Notes under the pieces: model-generated
Database searches by the model: none
Seen by the model: the letters and a program-made list of their open reading frames with translations, nothing else
Told to the model about the DNA's origin: nothing
Source: Herbaspirillum sp. RTI4
GTDB lineage: Bacteria > Pseudomonadota > Gammaproteobacteria > Burkholderiales > Burkholderiaceae_D
Reading direction: 5' to 3'
DNA length: 64,000 nt
NCBI RefSeq assembly: GCF_034313965.1
Contig: NZ_JAVIWQ010000002.1
Span: 1,364,001-1,428,000 of the forward strand
Translations under genes and position numbers: made by a program
Shown here: piece by piece, positions 1 to 8,004 of the stretch
How the letters are laid out: the number at the start of each line of letters is the position of its first letter
Position numbering within the stretch: the stretch's first letter is position 1

Positions 1-320
1 ATGGCCGAAATGAAGGGGTCAAGGACCAAAGGCAGGTCAGGGTAGTCGGAGACGATTTCTGCGATGGCAGAAACATTTTCGATGCTGGCGACAGCCCCCA
101 CTTTGAATGCCGCGACGGGCATGTCTTCCAGCACGACGCGCGCCTGATCGGCGACCCATTCGACATCGATGACCTGGATGTCTTCAATCCGCGCGGTATC
201 GCCTATCAGCAGAGCCGTGACGACGGATAAGCCGTGACAACCCATCGCGGAAAACGTCGCCAGGTCGGCCTGGATACCGATGGCGCCGACCGGATCAGCC
301 GGGCCAAAAGTTAAAATCAT
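1..320 (-). CDS. thiD: ThiD-like hydroxymethylpyrimidine/phosphomethylpyrimidine kinase, 3' part outside window
   Basis: Read leftward, the start at 320 gives a protein beginning MILTFGPADPVGAIGIQADL, followed by GCHGLSVVTALLIGD and later VLDPFISA. This matches the N-terminal half of the ThiD family, which phosphorylates hydroxymethylpyrimidine and its phosphate for thiamine synthesis in the cytoplasm. The usual AGSDSSGGAGIQAD signature is degenerate here (GPADPVGAIGIQAD), as I recall for a betaproteobacterial subtype found beside rubredoxin. An in-frame GTG at 341 is an alternative start. About 106 codons are visible and the gene runs off the left edge, so the C-terminal catalytic region cannot be checked. 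It is divergent from the rubredoxin gene. Confidence 0.75.
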   Translation of the reverse strand, partial: MILTFGPADPVGAIGIQADLATFSAMGCHGLSVVTALLIGDTARIEDIQVIDVEWVADQARVVLEDMPVAAFKVGAVASIENVSAIAEIVSDYPDLPLVLDPFISA

Positions 321-496
321 CTGAGAAGTTTCGTTTTGCACAGTAGGTTAGTTTAAGATATCTGGTTTTCTATTTTACTAGAACTGATTTCAACCACCCG
401 AGAGATGTGATCTTGGTGGGCCTGTTACTTCAATGCAACTGAGGGGCAGGCTCTTGCAAGTGGCCGTTGACCGTTAGATTTAAAGGATCGTGCTCC

Positions 497-682
497 GTGA
501 GTAATACCCAAACCGAATATAAAACCTGGATGTGCCTGATTTGCGGCTGGATCTACGATGAAGAAGCCGGCTTACCGGAAGAGGGCATCGCTGCCGGAAC
601 ACGGTGGGAAGATGTGCCCATCAACTGGACTTGTCCTGAATGCGGGGCGCGCAAAGAAGATTTTGAAATGATCGCATTCTGA
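497..682 (+). CDS. rubA: Rubredoxin
   Basis: This is a 61-residue small iron protein carrying one Fe(Cys)4 centre, a cytoplasmic one-electron carrier. Cysteines at residues 13, 16, 46 and 49 form the two CxxCG-type knuckles (CLICG and CPECG), and the conserved aromatic and acidic core (WIYDEEAG, W37, W44) is present. The GTG start at 497 is chosen because AAAGGA lies nine bases upstream; a TTG at 467 would add ten unlikely residues. It is divergent from the ThiD-like kinase, a neighbourhood common in Burkholderiales. The electron partner cannot be told from the window. Confidence 0.93.
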   Translation: MSNTQTEYKTWMCLICGWIYDEEAGLPEEGIAAGTRWEDVPINWTCPECGARKEDFEMIAF

Positions 683-702
683 TCAATAGTAATCAAAGCA
701 GC

Positions 703-722
703 AATTCAGCAAAATTCAGCAA
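703..722. repeat. Two-copy 10-bp tandem repeat
   Basis: Two head-to-tail copies of AATTCAGCAA lie 20 bp after the rubredoxin stop. This is the smallest of the gene-boundary arrays noted in this window. Confidence 0.6.
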
Positions 723-738
723 CTAAGTTGGAAATCCT

Positions 739-776
739 CAACGGGATGGGAGTGGCACTGCCGCCCCATCCCGTTG
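739..776. terminator. Hairpin between convergent genes
   Basis: CAACGGGATGGG (739-750) pairs perfectly with CCCATCCCGTTG (765-776) around a 14-nt loop. It sits between the convergent rubredoxin and sulfurtransferase genes, where a bidirectional terminator is expected. Neither side has a convincing T-run, so termination is inferred from position and stem strength only. Confidence 0.5.
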
Positions 777-808
777 ATTCATTCAGGCCTGCGCACTGAT
801 CGAATCAC

Positions 809-1672
809 TTATGCGCCGGTAGCCACCGGCCGCGCAGGATCGGCGCACCACTCGCTCCATGAACCGCCGTACAGCGCAGCACCATGCAGACCCGCGATTT
901 CCAACGCCAGCAGGTTATGGCACGCCGTTACTCCCGAGCCGCACTGCATGACGCTGTTTTGCGGCGCATTGCCGATCAGCGGCTCAAAATCGGCGCGCAA
1001 TTGAGCGCCCGGTTTGAATCGGCCTTCGGGCAGCAGGTTGTCCTTGAAGAAACGATTGCCGGCACCGGGGATATGGCCTCCCACCGGGTCCATTGTTTCA
1101 TTTTCGCCACGAAACCGATCGGGGGCGCGCGCATCGATAATGATTTGCGAGGGCTGTCCCAGTGACGCCAGTACTTGCTCCGCATTCACCGTACGCGTCA
1201 GGCTGTCGGCAAGCGCTAGATTCCCGGGGTTTTCCGGCAGCAATGGTGGTCCGCTAAGCAAAGGCCCCTCCAGCGCCTGCCACGCCTGCAAGCCGCCGTC
1301 CAGCACGGCCACCTGGGCATGACCAATCCAGCGCAACAGCCACCACAGGCGGGCCGCAAACATGCCGCCGTGGGCGTCATACGCCACCACCTGAGAATCC
1401 GATTGAATACCCAGATTTTGCAGCGTGTTCAACAAGTCGGCAGGTGTCGGCAGCGGATGCCGACCGAGAAAACGCCCATCAGCGGCATGTTTCGGTCCCG
1501 ACAGATCCCTATCCATAGACGCAAAGCGCGCCCCCGGAATATGTCCTGCGGTGAAGGCCAGGAGTCCGGCATCGGCTTGCGCCAGATCATGACGGCAATC
1601 GATCACGACATAGCCCGGTTGCTGGTAATGCTGCAAGAGATTGGAAGCGGAAATCAGTGTGGTGTAAGACAT
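809..1672 (-). CDS. sseA: 3-mercaptopyruvate sulfurtransferase
   Basis: A 287-residue protein with two rhodanese domains. The N-terminal, inactive one includes VIDCRHDL and GHIPGARF; the C-terminal one includes IIDARAPDRFRGE, GHIPGAGNRF and the active loop CGSGVTAC with its catalytic cysteine near residue 244. The CGSGVT loop is the signature of mercaptopyruvate sulfurtransferases; thiosulfate rhodaneses usually have CRKGVT. It moves sulfur from 3-mercaptopyruvate to thiols or cyanide in the cytoplasm. I chose ATG 1672, preceded by AAGGA; an upstream start at 1702 would add ten poorly conserved residues. It is convergent with rubredoxin, with the exporter gene upstream on the same strand. Confidence 0.9.
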   Translation of the reverse strand: MSYTTLISASNLLQHYQQPGYVVIDCRHDLAQADAGLLAFTAGHIPGARFASMDRDLSGPKHAADGRFLGRHPLPTPADLLNTLQNLGIQSDSQVVAYDAHGGMFAARLWWLLRWIGHAQVAVLDGGLQAWQALEGPLLSGPPLLPENPGNLALADSLTRTVNAEQVLASLGQPSQIIIDARAPDRFRGENETMDPVGGHIPGAGNRFFKDNLLPEGRFKPGAQLRADFEPLIGNAPQNSVMQCGSGVTACHNLLALEIAGLHGAALYGGSWSEWCADPARPVATGA

Positions 1673-1758
1673 CGCAAGATCCTTATTGAACAAAGCCAAC
1701 ACAAAATGAAGCAGGGCGCTAAACGAAATGGGCGGACAGTTGAAAAAAGACCTGTTCC

Positions 1759-2673
1759 TTACACTTCGCTGGCGATAGGATCGGCTGCCGGCAGATTTTT
1801 CGATGCGGGCGCAGAGCGCTGATTATAAAACGTCGACATCATGCCGCTGATGAGAATGATGCTGATGCCTAGCCAACCACTCCAACCCAGCACATCGCCC
1901 CAGACCAGAATGCTCCACATGCTGGCAAACACAATCCCGCTGTATTGCAGATTGGCCGTCACCAGCGTATTGCCGAGCCGGTAGGCGCGCGTCATCGCCA
2001 TCTGCGCCACTGTCGCGGTCAGGCCGATGGTCAGCAGCAGCAGAATGCCCTGCGAAGTGTGAGGATGCCAAAAGGGGATTTGGTGGTTGGCGATGCTGCC
2101 GGCTACGCCAGCGAGCAGCCCGGTCAGCGAAAAATAAAACACCACGCGATATTCCGGCTCGCCCAGCAAGCCGAGTTTGCGCACCTGCAAATACACAATG
2201 GCCGACAGCACACCGGAAATCAGCGCAATCAGCGCTCCGCCGAGCTGATCGCCATGAATGGCCGGCCGCAACAGCAGCGCCACACCCACAAAACTGAACA
2301 CGATGGCACCGGCCAGTCGCCATTCAAAACGCTGAACGCCCTTGCGCCAGGCCATGAAGAAGAGAATGCCTGCCATCCAGATTGATGACATGTAATTGAG
2401 TGTGGTGGCCGTAGCGACCGGGAGCATGCGAAAGGACAGGAACCACATCCACAGCGAGGCGACGCCGATACCACCGCGAATCAGGTGATCGCGCGCGAAC
2501 GGGGTGCGCAGGGTGCCGCCCTTGACGCTGATCAGGCACAGAATGAACAGCACCCCGACCAGACCACGGCACAAGACTATTTCAGCGGTCGAATAGTAAT
2601 CGGCGGCCAGTTTGACGGACATGCCCATGATGGAAAAGCAAAATGCGGCGAACAACATCCAGAGCGACTGCAT
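1759..2673 (-). CDS. DMT-superfamily (EamA) membrane transporter
   Basis: A 304-residue, very hydrophobic protein with about ten predicted membrane helices in two five-helix halves, the EamA/RhaT layout. The first helix begins right at the start (LWMLFAAFCFSIMGMSVKLA), and LNYMSSIWMAGILFF and GWLGISIILISGMMSTFYN close the two halves. Relatives export amino acids, metabolites or drugs across the inner membrane, but substrate cannot be predicted from the sequence. It lies 86 bp upstream of the sulfurtransferase on the same strand, so cotranscription is possible. The basic, polar C-terminal tail (NQRSAPASKNL) is likely cytoplasmic. Confidence 0.85.
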   Translation of the reverse strand: MQSLWMLFAAFCFSIMGMSVKLAADYYSTAEIVLCRGLVGVLFILCLISVKGGTLRTPFARDHLIRGGIGVASLWMWFLSFRMLPVATATTLNYMSSIWMAGILFFMAWRKGVQRFEWRLAGAIVFSFVGVALLLRPAIHGDQLGGALIALISGVLSAIVYLQVRKLGLLGEPEYRVVFYFSLTGLLAGVAGSIANHQIPFWHPHTSQGILLLLTIGLTATVAQMAMTRAYRLGNTLVTANLQYSGIVFASMWSILVWGDVLGWSGWLGISIILISGMMSTFYNQRSAPASKNLPAADPIASEV

Positions 2674-2706
2674 AAAAACTCATTTCTATTTCTATAACGC
2701 AGTCTG

Positions 2707-3807
2707 CTACAACGGCATTTGCGTCCGATACCACTCGTGAAAATGCTGCATACCGTCTTCCATCGGCGACTGGTACGGACCCACCTGATTCATACCGCGC
2801 TTGAGCAAGATCTGACGGCCGGCATCCATGCGCAGTGCAATTTCATCGTCCTCGACGCAGGTTTCCATGTAGGCGGCGCGTTCGGCTTCGATCATTTCGC
2901 GTTCAAACAGCGCGATTTCCTCGGGATAGTAAAACTCGACGACGTTCGTGGTTTGCTGTGGGCCATTTGGCCATAGCGTCGACACCACCAGCACATGCGG
3001 ATACCACTCGATCATGATGTTCGGGAACAGTGTCAGCCAGATGGCCCCTTGGGCTGGCGGCACGCCGTTCCCCATTTTCAGCACCTGCTCCTGCCACTTG
3101 CGGTAGACCGGCGATCCAGACTTGGCCAGACCGTGATTGACGCCCACTGTTTGCACACTGTAGTTCTTGCCGAACTCCCAGCGCAGATCGTCGCAGCTGA
3201 CAAAATTGCCTAGTCCGGGATGGAAGGGCTCGACGTGGTAATCCTCCAGATACACCTCAATGAAGGTTTTCCAGTTGTAGTTGCACTCGTGCACTTCGAC
3301 ATGGTCGAACAGATAGCCGGAAAAATCCATTTCCTTGGCCACACCCAGCTTTTCCAGCATCTGGCTGACATTGGTCCCGTTCTTTTCGAACAGGAGGCCG
3401 TTCCAGTTGTGCAGCTCGCCGCCGCCCAGATCCATGCAGGGCGTTTCCCCGAAATGCGGCGCGCCGATCAGCTCGCCTTTCAGGTCGTAGGTCCAGCGGT
3501 GCAGGGGGCAAACAATATTATTGGCATTGCCGCGCCCGTCGAGCATCTTGGCCTGGCGGTGCCGGCAGACGTTCGACATCAGTTGAATGCCTTGTGGATT
3601 ACGCACCAGCATGCGCCCTTCGTTTTCCCATGGCAAAGTCGCATAGTCGCCGACGTTCGGCACCATGAGCTCGTGCCCCGCGTAACGGGGGCCTGGATTA
3701 AATAACTGCTGGATTTCGCGCTGCAATAGCGCTTCGTCAAAATAGACACTGACCGGAAGTTGCGCATCGGAACGCGCAAGACGGGCCAAAGTGGCGAGAT
3801 CGGACAT
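2707..3807 (-). CDS. Rieske-type aromatic ring-hydroxylating oxygenase, alpha subunit
   Basis: A 366-residue oxygenase component. The N-terminal Rieske [2Fe-2S] site is C81-x-H83 and C100-x2-H103. The C-terminal catalytic domain has the mononuclear-iron motif DYHVEPFH (His191 and His196), with acidic residues later (VEDDEIALRMD) that may supply the third ligand. The family inserts dioxygen into aromatic, carnitine/choline-type or steroid substrates and needs a separate reductase, which is not encoded next to it. ATG 3807 is chosen because the Rieske fold begins soon after and GGGGGTAGGG precedes it; a longer frame to 3918 would add 37 unlikely residues. The substrate is unknown. Confidence 0.88.
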   Translation of the reverse strand: MSDLATLARLARSDAQLPVSVYFDEALLQREIQQLFNPGPRYAGHELMVPNVGDYATLPWENEGRMLVRNPQGIQLMSNVCRHRQAKMLDGRGNANNIVCPLHRWTYDLKGELIGAPHFGETPCMDLGGGELHNWNGLLFEKNGTNVSQMLEKLGVAKEMDFSGYLFDHVEVHECNYNWKTFIEVYLEDYHVEPFHPGLGNFVSCDDLRWEFGKNYSVQTVGVNHGLAKSGSPVYRKWQEQVLKMGNGVPPAQGAIWLTLFPNIMIEWYPHVLVVSTLWPNGPQQTTNVVEFYYPEEIALFEREMIEAERAAYMETCVEDDEIALRMDAGRQILLKRGMNQVGPYQSPMEDGMQHFHEWYRTQMPL

Positions 3808-4035
3808 CCCTACCCCCAAATTAATTCGCACCAACCTAAGGAGAAAGAATCCGCAAAAACTTTTCAAATAGATGAAACGAAGATGTCGGACAGAACTGCA
3901 CATTATGCCACAGAACACCGCTTGCCGGGCCGCCTACACCTTCGGCAGAGCGACGCGCTTCGCTTGCTACTGCGGGGAAGGCGGCTTTCGCTTAGAATGC
4001 AGGGTTACGTATTCTAATAAAGCAGCCAGCCGCTT

Positions 4036-4296
4036 ATGCCCAAAACACCTGCCGCCCCTGTTGTTGTCGCCCCGGCAGAGCCGGTCTCTTTCGAAGCAGC
4101 CATGCTCGAACTGGAGCAACTGGTCCAGAAAATGGAAGCCGGAGAGCTGCCGCTTGAAGCCTCGGTCACGGCTTATGGTCGTGGCGCGCAACTGGTCAAA
4201 TTTTGCAGCGGCCAGCTCGAAAAAGTCGAAGGCCAGGTAAAGGTACTCGAAGGAGACCTGCTCAAACCCTTCGCTGTCGACGAGACGGGACGATGA
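4036..4296 (+). CDS. xseB: Exodeoxyribonuclease VII small subunit
   Basis: 86 residues, the usual size for XseB. The core SFEAAMLELEQLVQKMEAGELPLE, followed by a helical stretch and LEKVEGQVKVLE, is typical. XseB binds the large subunit XseA to form the single-strand-specific nuclease that degrades DNA to oligonucleotides in the cytoplasm; XseA is not in the window. The gene opens the xseB-ispA-dxs cluster that is common in proteobacteria, and its stop overlaps the ispA start as ATGA, implying translational coupling. Confidence 0.93.
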   Translation: MPKTPAAPVVVAPAEPVSFEAAMLELEQLVQKMEAGELPLEASVTAYGRGAQLVKFCSGQLEKVEGQVKVLEGDLLKPFAVDETGR

Positions 4297-5228
4297 TCCC
4301 GGTGACGGCAAACGCCGCAAACGCCGCAAACGCCCCATTCGACCAATGGATGCAGCACATCCAGCAGAGCGTCGAACAGACGCTGGATGCGCTGTTGCCG
4401 CCCGCCGATACAGTGCCGACCGTTCTGCATGCGGCCATGCGTTATGCCGCGCTGGGCGGCGGCAAGCGGGTGCGGCCTTTGTTGGTGTATGCCGCCGGCG
4501 ACCTGAGCGATGCCCCGCACGGCTTGCTGGAACGCGCAGCCGCAGCGGTAGAAATGATCCATGTCTACTCACTGGTACACGACGACATGCCCTGCATGGA
4601 CGACGATGCCCTGCGGCGCGGCAAACCGACCGTGCATGTGCAATACGATGAAGCGACTGCCTTGCTGGTTGGCGACGCCCTGCAAGCGCAGGCTTTTGCG
4701 GTGCTGGCTGTGCCTGACGCGGAATTGGCCAGCGACGGTGCAGCGCGACAACTGGCGATGCTCGGCCTGCTGACGCACGCTGCCGGCTCGGGCGGCATGT
4801 GCGGCGGGCAGGCGATCGATCTGGCGAGCGTCGGAGTGAATTTGTCTCTGGCGCAACTGGAACAGATGCACCAGCTCAAGACCGGTGCCTTGCTGCGCGC
4901 CTCGGTTCTGCTCGGCGCATGGAGCGGTGCCAGACCGGATGCCGCCGATATCGCTGCGCTCGAAATTTATGCGCGTGCCATCGGACTGGCATTTCAGGTG
5001 ATCGACGATGTCCTGGATGCCACCGCCGACTCGGCCACCCTCGGCAAGACCGCCGGCAAGGATGCGGCAGACAACAAGCCAACGTACGTATCGTTGCTCG
5101 GCCTGGAAGCATCGGTCGCGCTGGCGCACCGGCTGCGCGACGAAGCGCATGCCGCTCTGGAACAGTTCGGCGCGCGCGCGCGCCGCCTGCGAGAAATCGC
5201 GGATTTGATTGTGCAGCGTAAAGCGTGA
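4293..5228 (+). CDS. ispA: Farnesyl diphosphate synthase (geranyltranstransferase)
   Basis: A 311-residue trans-prenyltransferase that condenses isopentenyl diphosphate with dimethylallyl and geranyl diphosphate to give farnesyl diphosphate. The first aspartate-rich motif is DDMPCMDDD (residues 97-105), the substrate-binding GGGKRVRP lies before it, and the second motif DDVLD is near residue 240. The start at 4293 overlaps the xseB stop. The N terminus contains a (GCAAACGCC)x3 repeat encoding NAANAANA, upstream of the conserved fold. It is followed by dxs, so early and late isoprenoid steps are grouped. Confidence 0.94.
   Translation: MIPVTANAANAANAPFDQWMQHIQQSVEQTLDALLPPADTVPTVLHAAMRYAALGGGKRVRPLLVYAAGDLSDAPHGLLERAAAAVEMIHVYSLVHDDMPCMDDDALRRGKPTVHVQYDEATALLVGDALQAQAFAVLAVPDAELASDGAARQLAMLGLLTHAAGSGGMCGGQAIDLASVGVNLSLAQLEQMHQLKTGALLRASVLLGAWSGARPDAADIAALEIYARAIGLAFQVIDDVLDATADSATLGKTAGKDAADNKPTYVSLLGLEASVALAHRLRDEAHAALEQFGARARRLREIADLIVQRKA
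4308..4334. repeat. Three-copy 9-bp coding repeat at the IspA N terminus
   Basis: Three copies of GCAAACGCC encode alternating Asn and Ala residues before the conserved prenyltransferase fold begins. The copies are identical, suggesting recent slippage. Confidence 0.75.
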
Positions 5229-5277
5229 CAGCCACCCCCGGCGTCACGCCTGCCCTGCGATTTAACGGCCAACAAGC

Positions 5278-7131
5278 ATGCTTAACGATATAAACGACCC
5301 TTCCGAATTGCGCCAGCTCACGCGCGCGCAATTGCCGCAACTGGCGCAGGAGCTGCGTTCCTTTGTGATCGACTCGGTTGCCCGCACCGGCGGCCATCTG
5401 TCGTCCAATCTCGGCACGGTGGAACTGACCATCGCCTTGCACTACGTATTCGATACGCCGAACGACCGCATCATCTGGGACGTCGGCCATCAGACTTATC
5501 CGCACAAGATACTGACCGGTCGTCGCGAACAGATGGGCAGCCTGCGTCAACTCGGCGGCATCTCCGGTTTTCCGCGCCGCGACGAAAGTCCCTACGATAC
5601 CTTCGGCACCGCGCATTCCTCGACCTCGATTTCCGCCGCGCTGGGCATGGCGCTGGCAGCGCGCACCAAGGGCGAAAACCGTCATGCTATCGCCGTCATC
5701 GGTGATGGTTCCATGACCGCCGGCATGGCCTTCGAAGCACTCAATAACGGCGGCGTTCACGACGACATCAACCTGCTGGTCATCCTCAACGACAACGACA
5801 TGTCGATTTCGCCGCCGGTCGGCGCGCTCAACCGCTATCTGGCGCGGCTGATGTCCGGCCAGTTTTACGCCAAGGCGCGGCACGTCGGCAAATCGATGTT
5901 GCCCGGCCCGGTGCTGGAACTGGCGAAGCGGTTGGAAGAGCACGCCAAAGGCATGGTGGTGCCCGCCACCATGTTTGAAGAGTTCGGTTTCAATTACATC
6001 GGCCCGATCGACGGCCATGACCTCGACTCTCTGATCCCGACACTGCAAAACCTGAAGCATCTGAAAGGCCCGCAGTTCCTGCATGTCGTCACCAAAAAAG
6101 GGCAGGGCTACAAACTGGCCGAAGCCGATCCCGTGCTCTACCACGGGCCGGGCAAGTTCAATCCTGCTGTGGGTATCAAACCGGCAGCCGCTTCCAAACC
6201 GACCTATACGCAAGTGTTTGGCGACTGGCTGTGCGACATGGCGGCGCAGGATAGCAAACTGGTCGGCATTACCCCGGCCATGCGCGAAGGCTCCGGCATG
6301 GTGCGCTTCGAACAATTATTTCCCGAGCGTTACTACGATGTCGGCATCGCCGAGCAGCATGCCGTCACCTTCGCCGCCGGCATGGCCTGCGAGGGACTCA
6401 AGCCCGTCGTGGCGATTTATTCGACTTTCCTGCAACGCGCTTACGATCAGCTGATTCACGATGTCGCCCTGCAAAATCTGGACGTCACCTTTGCGCTGGA
6501 CCGCGCCGGACTGGTCGGTGCCGATGGCGCCACCCACGCCGGCAATTACGACATGGCCTATCTGCGCTGCATTCCGAACATGGTGGTGATGGCGGCTTCC
6601 GACGAAAACGAATGCCGGCAAATGCTCACGACCGCCTATCAGTATCCCGGCCCGGCAGCGGTGCGTTATCCGCGCGGCGCAGGCATCGGTGCGGCGGTGG
6701 ATACCACGCTGGAGCCGCTGCCGCTAGGCAAGGGTGAGCTGCGTCGTCAGGGCAAGCGCATTGCGATTCTGGCATTCGGTTCCATGCTGGCGCCGGCACT
6801 GACGGCGGCTGAAAAGCTGGATGCCAGCGTTGCCAACATGCGCTTCGTCAAACCGCTCGATGTGGAACTGCTGCTGCAACTGGCCAGCACGCATGAGGTA
6901 CTGGTCACGGTGGAAGAGGGCGCGATCATGGGCGGTGCCGGGTCAGCCGTCTCCGAGGCGCTGGCCGCTGCGGGTGTCGTCATGCCTATCCTGCATCTGG
7001 GCCTGCCTGACCGCTTTATCGATCATGGCGATGTGGCGATTCTGCTGGCGCAATGTGGTCTCGATGGCGACGGCATCCGTCAATCCATCGAACAGCGTTT
7101 TGGCCGGAGCGCCGGTCAGGCAGCGGCATAA
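5278..7131 (+). CDS. dxs: 1-deoxy-D-xylulose-5-phosphate synthase
   Basis: A 617-residue thiamine-diphosphate enzyme that joins pyruvate and glyceraldehyde 3-phosphate, the first step of the MEP isoprenoid pathway. Visible landmarks are [16 protein letters not shown] near the N terminus, the ThDP motif [16 protein letters not shown], the transketolase-like central domain ([15 protein letters not shown]) and the C-terminal domain ([13 protein letters not shown]). Length is normal. No clear Shine-Dalgarno precedes ATG 5278, but the N terminus fits the family. It lies 49 bp after ispA and is very likely in the same operon. The cobalamin adenosyltransferase downstream is convergent. Confidence 0.95.
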   Translation: MLNDINDPSELRQLTRAQLPQLAQELRSFVIDSVARTGGHLSSNLGTVELTIALHYVFDTPNDRIIWDVGHQTYPHKILTGRREQMGSLRQLGGISGFPRRDESPYDTFGTAHSSTSISAALGMALAARTKGENRHAIAVIGDGSMTAGMAFEALNNGGVHDDINLLVILNDNDMSISPPVGALNRYLARLMSGQFYAKARHVGKSMLPGPVLELAKRLEEHAKGMVVPATMFEEFGFNYIGPIDGHDLDSLIPTLQNLKHLKGPQFLHVVTKKGQGYKLAEADPVLYHGPGKFNPAVGIKPAAASKPTYTQVFGDWLCDMAAQDSKLVGITPAMREGSGMVRFEQLFPERYYDVGIAEQHAVTFAAGMACEGLKPVVAIYSTFLQRAYDQLIHDVALQNLDVTFALDRAGLVGADGATHAGNYDMAYLRCIPNMVVMAASDENECRQMLTTAYQYPGPAAVRYPRGAGIGAAVDTTLEPLPLGKGELRRQGKRIAILAFGSMLAPALTAAEKLDASVANMRFVKPLDVELLLQLASTHEVLVTVEEGAIMGGAGSAVSEALAAAGVVMPILHLGLPDRFIDHGDVAILLAQCGLDGDGIRQSIEQRFGRSAGQAAA

Positions 7132-7173
7132 ACCTCCGCATAGCGGCTGCATAAGCGCTACATAAACTCCCGC
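7127..7173. repeat. Degenerate 11-bp tandem array overlapping the dxs stop
   Basis: Four related blocks beginning CATA (CATAAACCTCCG, CATAGCGGCTG, CATAAGCGCTA, CATAAACTCCC) follow each other with 11-12 bp spacing. The dxs stop codon is inside the first copy. No gene is seen in the surrounding 136-bp spacer. Confidence 0.6.
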
Positions 7174-7219
7174 TATGCCAATCCGCGCTGCCTCTTGCTT
7201 TTGGGCGCCGCTGATTAAG

Positions 7220-7236
7220 CTAGGGCGTCGCCCTAG
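7220..7236. repeat. Perfect 17-bp palindrome in convergent spacer
   Basis: CTAGGGCG, a central T, then CGCCCTAG, between the convergent dxs and adenosyltransferase genes. The one-base centre argues against an ordinary RNA terminator hairpin; a protein-binding or cruciform site is possible. Confidence 0.5.
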
Positions 7237-7267
7237 TGTGCGACGCAATCGCAGAGGCTCCTCGGCG

Positions 7268-7831
7268 TTAAACGGTCTTTTCTGCCCGGCTTTCGCGCTG
7301 CCACAGCACATCGTTGCCACCGTCATGCCGGTTCAGCACCCGCGCCATCACAAACAACAGATCAGAAAGCCGGTTCAGATACTGCCGTACCGCCGCGCCG
7401 ACGGTTTCCACTTTTCCCAGTGCGACGACGCTGCGTTCGGCGCGTCGGCACACGCAGCGGCAGATATGCGCCAGCGCCGCGCTGCGCGAACCGCCCGGCA
7501 GGATGAATTCCTTTAGCGGCGGCAAGTCGGCATTGCAGGCAAGCAGCAAGGCGTCAAGGCGCGCCACCTGAGCGTCTCCGACCATGGTGTGGCCCGGTAT
7601 GCACAATTCCCCGCCCAGATCGAACAGATCGTGCTGGATTGCCAGCAAGGCCTTATGCAAGTTGTCCGGCAGTGCTTCGCACAACAGCACGCCAATCTGC
7701 GAATTCAATTCATCCACCTCGCCCAGTGCATGCACCCGCAAACTATCTTTGCCGGTGCGGCTGCCATCGCCTAGTCCTGTGCTACCGTCATCCCCGGTAC
7801 GGGTGGCGATAATGGAAAGTCTGGTACTCAT
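7268..7831 (-). CDS. ATP:cob(I)alamin adenosyltransferase, PduO type
   Basis: A 187-residue helical enzyme that transfers the adenosyl group of ATP to cob(I)alamin to make coenzyme B12. The N-terminal ATP-binding stretch TRTGDDGSTGLGDGSR and the later DLFDLGGELCIPG and RSAALAHICRCVCRRAER are family hallmarks; the arginines in the last stretch bind ATP in known structures. The product would serve B12-dependent mutases, none of which lies in the window. It diverges from the flavoprotein gene at 8005, sharing a spacer with a 21-bp palindrome, so both may respond to one regulator. Confidence 0.92.
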   Translation of the reverse strand: MSTRLSIIATRTGDDGSTGLGDGSRTGKDSLRVHALGEVDELNSQIGVLLCEALPDNLHKALLAIQHDLFDLGGELCIPGHTMVGDAQVARLDALLLACNADLPPLKEFILPGGSRSAALAHICRCVCRRAERSVVALGKVETVGAAVRQYLNRLSDLLFVMARVLNRHDGGNDVLWQRESRAEKTV

Positions 7832-7874
7832 TTTTCATCCTTGTACGACGCATTGTGTCGAAAAAATTGTTTCA

Positions 7875-7895
7875 AATACGATAATTTATCGTATT
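7875..7895. promoter_or_regulatory. 21-bp perfect palindrome, probable operator
   Basis: AATACGATAA, centre T, then TTATCGTATT. It lies 44 bp from the adenosyltransferase start and 109 bp before the flavoprotein start, in their divergent spacer. The symmetry and AT-rich core fit a dimeric regulator. The cognate protein is not identifiable; the LysR gene at 9596 is one candidate. Confidence 0.65.
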
Positions 7896-8004
7896 AATGT
7901 GGCAAGCACTTCGAATGCTCGACTGTATTCCTGCAAAGAGTAGAATTCCGGACAACGGACGCCACCTTGATGCGCCGAACCACATTGATCACGGAGTCGA
8001 GCAA

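Noticed and set aside
1945..2385. Open frame opposite the DMT transporter
   Set aside because: It is antisense to a clear membrane protein; the Gln/Arg/His-rich product is typical of a shadow frame.
7220..7236. Palindrome CTAGGGCG-T-CGCCCTAG as a terminator
   Set aside because: A one-base centre cannot form a good RNA loop without losing pairs, and no T-run follows, so it is listed only as a palindrome.
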